This document shows positions 58,260 to 64,000 of a stretch of DNA of 64,000 nucleotides, piece by piece. A program made the translations under genes and the position numbers. Under the pieces are notes generated by a model that worked only from the letters and a program-made list of their open reading frames with translations, was not told the origin of the DNA and ran no database searches. The stretch comes from Arthrobotrys musiformis (taxonomy: Eukaryota; Ascomycota; Orbiliomycetes; Orbiliales; Orbiliaceae). Location of the stretch: NCBI GenBank assembly GCA_036971715.1, contig JAVHJL010000003.1, positions 3,782,001 to 3,846,000 on the forward strand, written 5' to 3'. How positions within the stretch are numbered: position 1 is the first letter of the stretch; every line of letters starts with the position of its first letter.

Positions 58260-60080
58260 ATGAAATCTCCATCGTACTTCACTGCTTTTGCAGCAGTCGC
58301 AGTGGCCGCACTTCCACATACTGCAGCTACTACCCTGCCAAATAACTTTTCAACTCGCTGTTCAGGACTATTGCAGAGCTTCCACCCCGACCAGCAAACT
58401 ACAGTTCTTGTCGCGGAGTTCTTACCGAAAGGCTCGAGCTTCACAAATCCCAGTGGCCACCCGTCATGCGTTGGTGGTTGGGTCGGCCCTTCTATTTTGG
58501 CAGATATTTGCCGACTAAGGCTTAATGTTTCCACTAGTAGTACATCTAGTGTTATTATGGAGGCATGGATGCCTGCGAATTGGAATCAAAAGGGGAGGCG
58601 GTTCGCTATAACGGGTAATGGAGGGTTGGGTGGATGTAAGTGGCTATATCCATTTTCGGGGCGTTATAAACTTACTAAAGATTGACGACAGGTATTGCGT
58701 TCGATGACTTGAACTTCATTAGTTCTCTTGGATTTGCTACTGTTGGGCATAATAATGGCCATGACGGGGATACCGGTGTTCCATTTTCAAATAGGCCTGG
58801 GGTTGTTGAGGACTTTGCCTATCGATCGTATGTGATTCAAAATCCCCCATTCCCCCAACTCCACCAGTTAACTTTCAAAAAGCATGTTGGGAAAAGTTTG
58901 GCTTCCCGTAACGCATTGAATTATACACCAACGCCGCGTGATAATGAAGCTAATAAGAAGTATATATAGCCTCCTAACAGCAACGAAAGTCGGAAAGAAA
59001 GCCGTGAACCATCTGTACTCCCAGACCCTCAAGAAATCATACTTCCTCGGGTGCTCATCCGGTGGACGACAAGGCTTAAAGGCAGCTCAAGACTTCCCCG
59101 AGGAGTATGATGGCATAATCGCTGGCGCTGCGGGCAACAATTGGAATAACCTCATGTCGTCTTTCAGTTACTACTGGAAATTCGTCGCAGGTGGCAATAA
59201 CCCGCCAATTCTAACAGCCGAACAGTGGGTCGAATGGCGCGACGAAGCTATAAAGCAATGCGATAAAATCGATGGTGTTCAAGATCTAGTAATTGAAGAT
59301 CCGAGGAAGTGTAAATTACGACCGGAGGCAAGGCTTTGCGCTCCTGGAAAGACCTGGATCTCGGATAAATGTTTCACCAGTGCCCAGGTGACCTTTTTGA
59401 GGAAGCTGTATGAGCCTTTCTATGGGAACAATGGCGCTTTCCTGTTCCCGGGATTCGCACCAGGCGACGAAACTATTACTTCAGTTTGGTTTGCAACCTT
59501 TGCGCCACAATACACCGTGGATTGGTACAGATACGCCATCCTAAACGACGACAGCTGGACGGTGGAAGCCGATTTCAACCTTGATGCGGTAGATACCGCC
59601 AATAGCATAGACCCATACAACATCTCGACTTACAAGGATCTTTCGAAACTCAAAGCATCCGGTCATAAATTATTGACGTACCACGGATTGGGAGATGGAT
59701 TACTCAGCTACGAGAATTCGGACAGGTATTATGAGTCCGTAGTACGGAGGATGGGACTCCCATCCGCCCAGTTAGACAGCTTTTACCGTTATTTCCCAAT
59801 TGCAGGATTGGGTCACTGCGCAACGGGGAATGGCGCTTGGTATATTGGTGCCGCTAACCAGTATACGGGTGCACCTGCGACAACAATTGACCCCGAAGGT
59901 GGTGTGTTGATGAGTATGGTAAAGTGGGTCGAGCAAGGAATTGCGCCTGAGAAGATAACAGGACGAGGCTTTACTTCCGACGGCCAACTAGCTTCTACCA
60001 AGGATCATTGCAAATGGCCGTTGCGAAATAAGTACCTGGGGGGAAACCCAACTAAAAAGAGTAGTTGGGGTTGTTCGTAG
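58260..60080 (+). CDS. Secreted tannase / feruloyl esterase family hydrolase
   Basis: Three exons (58260-58635, 58692-58827, 58958-60080) give 544 residues. A signal peptide (about 1-23) precedes MPANWNQKGRRFAITGNGGLGG and VGHNNGHDG, both family landmarks. The nucleophile Ser is in YFLGCSSGGRQG; the Asp is in LLTYHGLGDGLLS; the His is in AGLGHCATGNGAW. The Cys flanking Ser and the Cys after His form the conserved disulfide that holds the triad. Fungal members hydrolyse gallate esters of tannins or feruloyl esters of plant cell walls. There is a candidate Ca-binding loop near DKIDGVQDLVIEDP. Phase arithmetic supports both introns; the second acceptor (AATAAG) is less canonical. It sits inside the six-cysteine gene array, on the same strand, with about 1-kb spacers on each side. 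Confidence 0.9.
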
Positions 60081-61362
60081 AGCTGTTAGCTCGATAAATT
60101 AGCTGTTACATTCAAATTCGAAAGTTTCGAAAATGATGCGGAATACTTACCACCTAAAGGTGGTGCTGCGCAGGAGACAAGCGGAATACATATATATATC
60201 GATAATTAGGTATCGATAGGCACTTTTATCCGAGAATAAAATATATCCCGGAAACTATTGGCATATTATTTTCGAATTCGCGTAATGTGTGCCTTAACAA
60301 ACTTGTCAAAGGAGCATGGTGCGCCGGTGCTCCTTAGCCTTGTGACCAAACACTCCTGCGGCGGAGTCTGCTCCTAAAATAACTGCATTCGTACCAACTA
60401 ATTAAAGCAGAGACCGCATTACTACTTTTGATCCAACGTGTTACATTATGGTGCATACGCAGACGTAGTGATGTTGACAGTTTCGTAACCAAATTTAAAC
60501 TGTGATGTTGACAGGATACGCCGCAATCACGAATGATTCGCGGCAATTGCTCCCTAATAAGTACAGTACTAGTTAGGTTCACAGTAGTTTACGCCCCGCC
60601 CTGCTTCCAAAGACAATTAGGCAGAACTTCTAAACAGCGTTATTGGGGAGTTTAAAGCAGGGATAATAGGTGCGTGAACACAACATGAATACGATATATA
60701 TATTCTTCTCTAATTATTATATTTTCAGAAGCGGTATACGGCGTATACGGTAGACTTGCCCCAAAAGTAATATTCTACCGCGAGTCAACCGGTTTGTCGA
60801 AATCATGGTCCGTATGGCCCAAGATAAGCTCCGAATATAAACCCATCTGTGAATGCATAGCTCGAAGTTCAATGCTTTTAAAAAGACTCGATGCATGTAC
60901 CAACGCCGCAACTTGCATTATTTTGAAACGCGCCAATACGTTGGAATCCAACGTGCCCGGTTTGGTTTACCAGTACTATAGATGATATTTCGTGAATTGA
61001 AACTCTTAGCATTGCCTTTGAAAACATACAGTGCTTTAATCTATCAGCAACAGTTTCATGCGTGAGGATTACACGTGTTCGTTATATGAAGTAAATACAA
61101 TAATAAAGGGCCCGAGAGGATTCGACGTTGAAGGAACTTCAGTCTTGCGATTCGATATGAATTCATGAAAAATTAATGACAGGTTTCTGAGCCCCAGCCT
61201 CGAGATCTCTACACCTCGAACATCACATCTGCGCGATTGAAAAATCCTAGGATAACCTAATCGAAACTCTATAGAGAATTCTGAGAGCCAATACCCACAG
61301 GTGCACCCCCCTTTTCTGACATTATATAGACATCGACTTTATATAGCGCCACTCGAAACAGA
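60081..61362. other. Spacer between the tannase gene and array member C
   Basis: AT-rich. A 13-bp direct repeat gtgatgttgacag lies at about 60469-60481 and again 33 bp on. No gene is supported. Confidence 0.45.
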
Positions 61363-62815
61363 ATGCATCCAGGATTATTGGGTATATTTCTCGGACTTCT
61401 GAGCGGCGCTTCCGCTCAGACTTTCCTGGGTTTGCTGGCGCCGTATCCCGAGTGGCAGAGATGGACGAATACCCGAATATGTAAGTGGTTCCACCAAAAA
61501 GGAAGGATACGAACTCACGAAATGACCTTTACAAGGCAACATCGGCATTTCCAAGTCTCTCTGGGATTTCAAAGTGCATGAGTTGGGATGTATAATTTAA
61601 TAAATCCGGAGCTGATGGTGCGTAATGTATAACCTCTAGGTCTAGAGAAGCAGTATAACCCGAACTACAAACAAGATTCTTGCTTGAGCCGGGACCCCGA
61701 TCCCGAAAACCATAATCTATATACGGACACGGACCTGATAGACCCGAATATTGTTTTTCATGAAAACTATACTGGAACGCCAGATATAGGGGGGTGGCTC
61801 TCTCTCCTGGATATTGGGCCGGAAGACCACCGGCAGGACTTCTCTCCTGGGGCCCCACGGGAGTATACTGTACGTATGTCTTCAGCTTGACTGATTTTGG
61901 TGCTCTTTTGGGAGTACTTTAAACACACACTGGGAAGATCGCAAAGACGATTTACGATTACAAGAAAAAGAAATTAGAAGTTGTCTCGCCAGACCACCAG
62001 GGTATAATCCGACGTCTTATTGCTTTGGCCCCCTTGGGTACGAGACAGGGGCCATTATATATTTCTTGAAAATGGAATTATCATTGTTATATCATATGAT
62101 CACTGACACCTTCCTTGTTACCATTCCGGGGGGTTTTAATCTCTGTTTTTAGTTTCTCATCTTCGGTGGCCCAAGTTCATGCCTCACCTGGCGGCAAAAC
62201 CCGCAAAAGCTCGCCAGCGCTCTCAAAAATGTGACAGAAACCCTTGAAAGTTTTGCAAGCTTTGACGCAAATTCGACCTCGATCGAGTTAGGCGATGTAT
62301 ATCTCGATAAATGCGAATTCGGTGGCATCGATGCTTACAGAGCGGAAGAATTTCCGTACGACTTTTCGAAATTTGCGGACAACCAAAAGTTTTTGGTAGT
62401 GGCAGAGGGGACCGAACAAGAACCACTGGATAACGATATGGTTAGCAGGAAAAGAAGGTAAGTCTTGAGAAGACGGTAGCGCAACCAATACATCCGCCGT
62501 TTCTACGTTATAAGCCAAGTTTTATACCTCCTTGCAGTCTTGGTACCAACGCCGCTAACTTGGCCCTTTCTTGTCAGGATAATCCCTAAAATGATGGGCG
62601 ACAATCGACATCCTGCGGACCTTTGCAATGGCAATTTCGGTATCTTCAATAAGATAGAACCTAGTTTAGACAATCCCGGCGAGAAGCATAACACAACTAT
62701 AGGGTGGGGGTGCTCAAATCAAGTTTGGTCTTTGAGGTCGCGAGTCCTTGATATGAACCATCTTCGAACCCTATCTACTACTATTGGTGTAGCACCCCAC
62801 AACCTTTCCGATTAG
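61363..62815 (+). CDS. Secreted six-cysteine family protein C
   Basis: Four exons (61363-61480, 61640-61869, 62153-62457, 62578-62815) give 296 residues. The signal peptide is MHPGLLGIFLGLLSGASAQ. A cysteine codon split by the first intron (T|GT) is followed by LEKQYNPNYKQDSCL. Exon 3 starts FLIFGG and holds SSCLTW and YLDKCEF; exon 4 starts RIIPK and holds DLCNGNFGIFN and TTIGWGCSNQVW, with about 28 extra residues after it. It has six cysteines, two per exon, and intron phases 1-0-2, as in members A and B. It is also rich in Asp/Glu in exon 2 and has several N-glycosylation sites (NYT, NVT, NST). The function is not recognised. Confidence 0.76.
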
Positions 62816-63748
62816 GCTTCTTTTCACTCTCGTGTCGCCTTCGAATTTATATATGCGTATTGTGTATTGGTTAAGTTTTGATTGAAGAGAGAATGAACTG
62901 AGTGTTTCGGCAACTTATATCAGTTGATATATGATATATCGTTCTTCTTGGCCTACCAAATCTTATAGTATTGTTGAGCTCAAATGAGTCGTAGCTTCGG
63001 TTTCTCCCGCCGTAAATTCATCGAGCCGAGACCGCCCAGTTGGCCTTTTTCTTGGCTCGTTAATTAATATAGACTAGGGCTATTCTCGCGATTCTGAGAC
63101 TTCCCGTGTTACCCAAGTTTAGCCACTCACATCCGGCAAGTTGTAAGAGATTTACTCCCGTAAGCTACATATCTGTAGACACTATGCAGACGCAGTAAAC
63201 CCCAGTCTGAAACGGGCGCGTGCGTGAAATATTGACTCCTCATATGACTTGCCGTGTGGAACCAGCGGAAGTCTTGGCGCGCCTGTGCCGCTGCACGGTT
63301 CCTGCCTTCAAACATCGTGATATCAGCCAGAACGGGGTGGCTGTGCATGTGCCATTAGTGAATTCGTGTGTATCTCTTGGATGCGTATTTAAGTTTTCTG
63401 AGCTATTTCTGCGGAAATTCGTTAATTTAAAACTTGAGATCTCGTGGGGCTGAGAAATGGAAAGAGCGCTCGAGCTAGTTGGGATGTTATATATATGTTT
63501 CGGTCGTCCCCACCGAGTGCAACCGAAGGTTGTGCAAGCAGTCGCCCAGAAACAATAAATGCGCTTGGTATTTTGCAGTAATGGTCGCCCGTTCGTTCGC
63601 GGTAACCGAATGAAATCTTAGCTTGGCCTAGGATCTTGATACCAACGGGAAATTATATATATTGGATATTGCCGGTCAGTCAACAGAGTTCGAGATTTGT
63701 ATTCGACCACAGGATCCTAGGACGGCTCTAGAATACTAAATCGACAAC
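62816..63748. other. Spacer between member C and the gene at the right edge
   Basis: AT-rich with GATATATGATATATC-like strings at about 62933-62946. No gene is supported; the frame 63220-63453 has no domain. Confidence 0.45.
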
Positions 63749-64000
63749 ATGCCTCCAACAAATATACGCTTCTTGCTTGTACTCATTCTGTCGGCCACTA
63801 CGATCTTCGCTTTCGTTTCAGGCCTGAACATCCTTCCATTATCTGTGGAGCAACAACAACACCAACAAGAAGCGAAGTTTCCATTAGTCAAACAGGCACG
63901 AGAGAATCTTTTGACATCTGTTCAACGGCCCATTGGCAAATGGCTACAAAATACATTTACCACAACTGCAACGGAAGAGGAGGGCCTGGGTGAGGGAGTT
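63749..64000 (+). CDS. Secreted protein, 5' end only (possible further array member)
   Basis: An open frame of 84 codons runs from ATG 63749 to the window edge without a stop. The N-terminus MPPTNIRFLLVLILSATTIFAFVSG is a clear signal peptide, followed by a Gln/His run (EQQQHQQEA) and a Thr-rich segment. The window ends before any of the six-cysteine signatures could appear. Position, strand, spacing and the signal peptide fit a fourth member of the array, but its first exon would be longer than in A, B and C (at least 252 nt against 118-157), so another secreted protein is equally possible. Confidence 0.55.
   Translation, partial: MPPTNIRFLLVLILSATTIFAFVSGLNILPLSVEQQQHQQEAKFPLVKQARENLLTSVQRPIGKWLQNTFTTTATEEEGLGEGV

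Overview
The window is nuclear DNA of a filamentous ascomycete (Pezizomycotina). The evidence is short GT-AG introns (about 50-150 nt) with CTAAC-type branch sites, the fungus-specific elongation factor eEF3, a NACHT-WD40 receptor, a rhodopsin-like SAT4-type membrane protein, a Clr5 domain, a GH45 wall-degrading protein, a fungal tannase and a chitin-synthase-like enzyme. The lineage cannot be fixed from sequence alone; Orbiliomycetes or Pezizomycetes would fit the moderate GC and loose gene spacing. I recognise no tRNA, rRNA, CRISPR array or intact transposon.

Layout. 1-5.7 kb: the 5' part of an unknown membrane protein (-), a divergent pair of unknown proteins sharing an N-terminal motif (1530-2225 -, 2871-3524 +), and a pepsin-type protease without a visible signal peptide (-). 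8.5-11.8 kb: eEF3. 15.3-19.3 kb: a NACHT-WD40 receptor gene with two lesions in its N-terminal module. 21.1-22.5 kb: a seven-helix SAT4/rhodopsin-like protein (-). 25-26 kb: a GPI-anchored GH45-like protein that appears to lack one catalytic acid. A 4.5 kb stretch without recognisable genes precedes a single-pass protein with dibasic-bounded acidic repeats (30.5-31.8 kb).

32.7-42.8 kb is a housekeeping block: RNase P/MRP subunit Rpr2 (-), the Hsp110 chaperone Sse1 (+) with a perfect three-unit heat shock element, mitochondrial malate dehydrogenase (-), and an ATRIP/Rad26-type checkpoint protein (-). 44.1-45.3 kb: a Clr5-domain gene that looks decayed at its 3' end. 46.7-49.9 kb: a chitin-synthase-like enzyme. 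50.5-51.1 kb: a Gly/Gln/Tyr-rich glycine-zipper protein (-).

The last 11 kb is the most distinctive part. Three secreted-protein genes (53.3-54.6, 56.2-57.3, 61.4-62.8 kb) are all on the + strand. They have diverged strongly but share the same four-exon structure, the same intron phases (1-0-2), the first intron inside a cysteine codon, exactly six cysteines (two in each of exons 2, 3 and 4) and a C-terminal GWGC signature. A secreted tannase/feruloyl esterase lies between the second and third, and a further signal-peptide gene runs off the right end. I know no family that matches, so this looks like an undescribed expanding family of six-cysteine secreted proteins, possibly effectors. The dibasic-repeat membrane protein is the second candidate for something new. 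All exon structures were built by hand from splice signals and frame arithmetic; no homology search was run.
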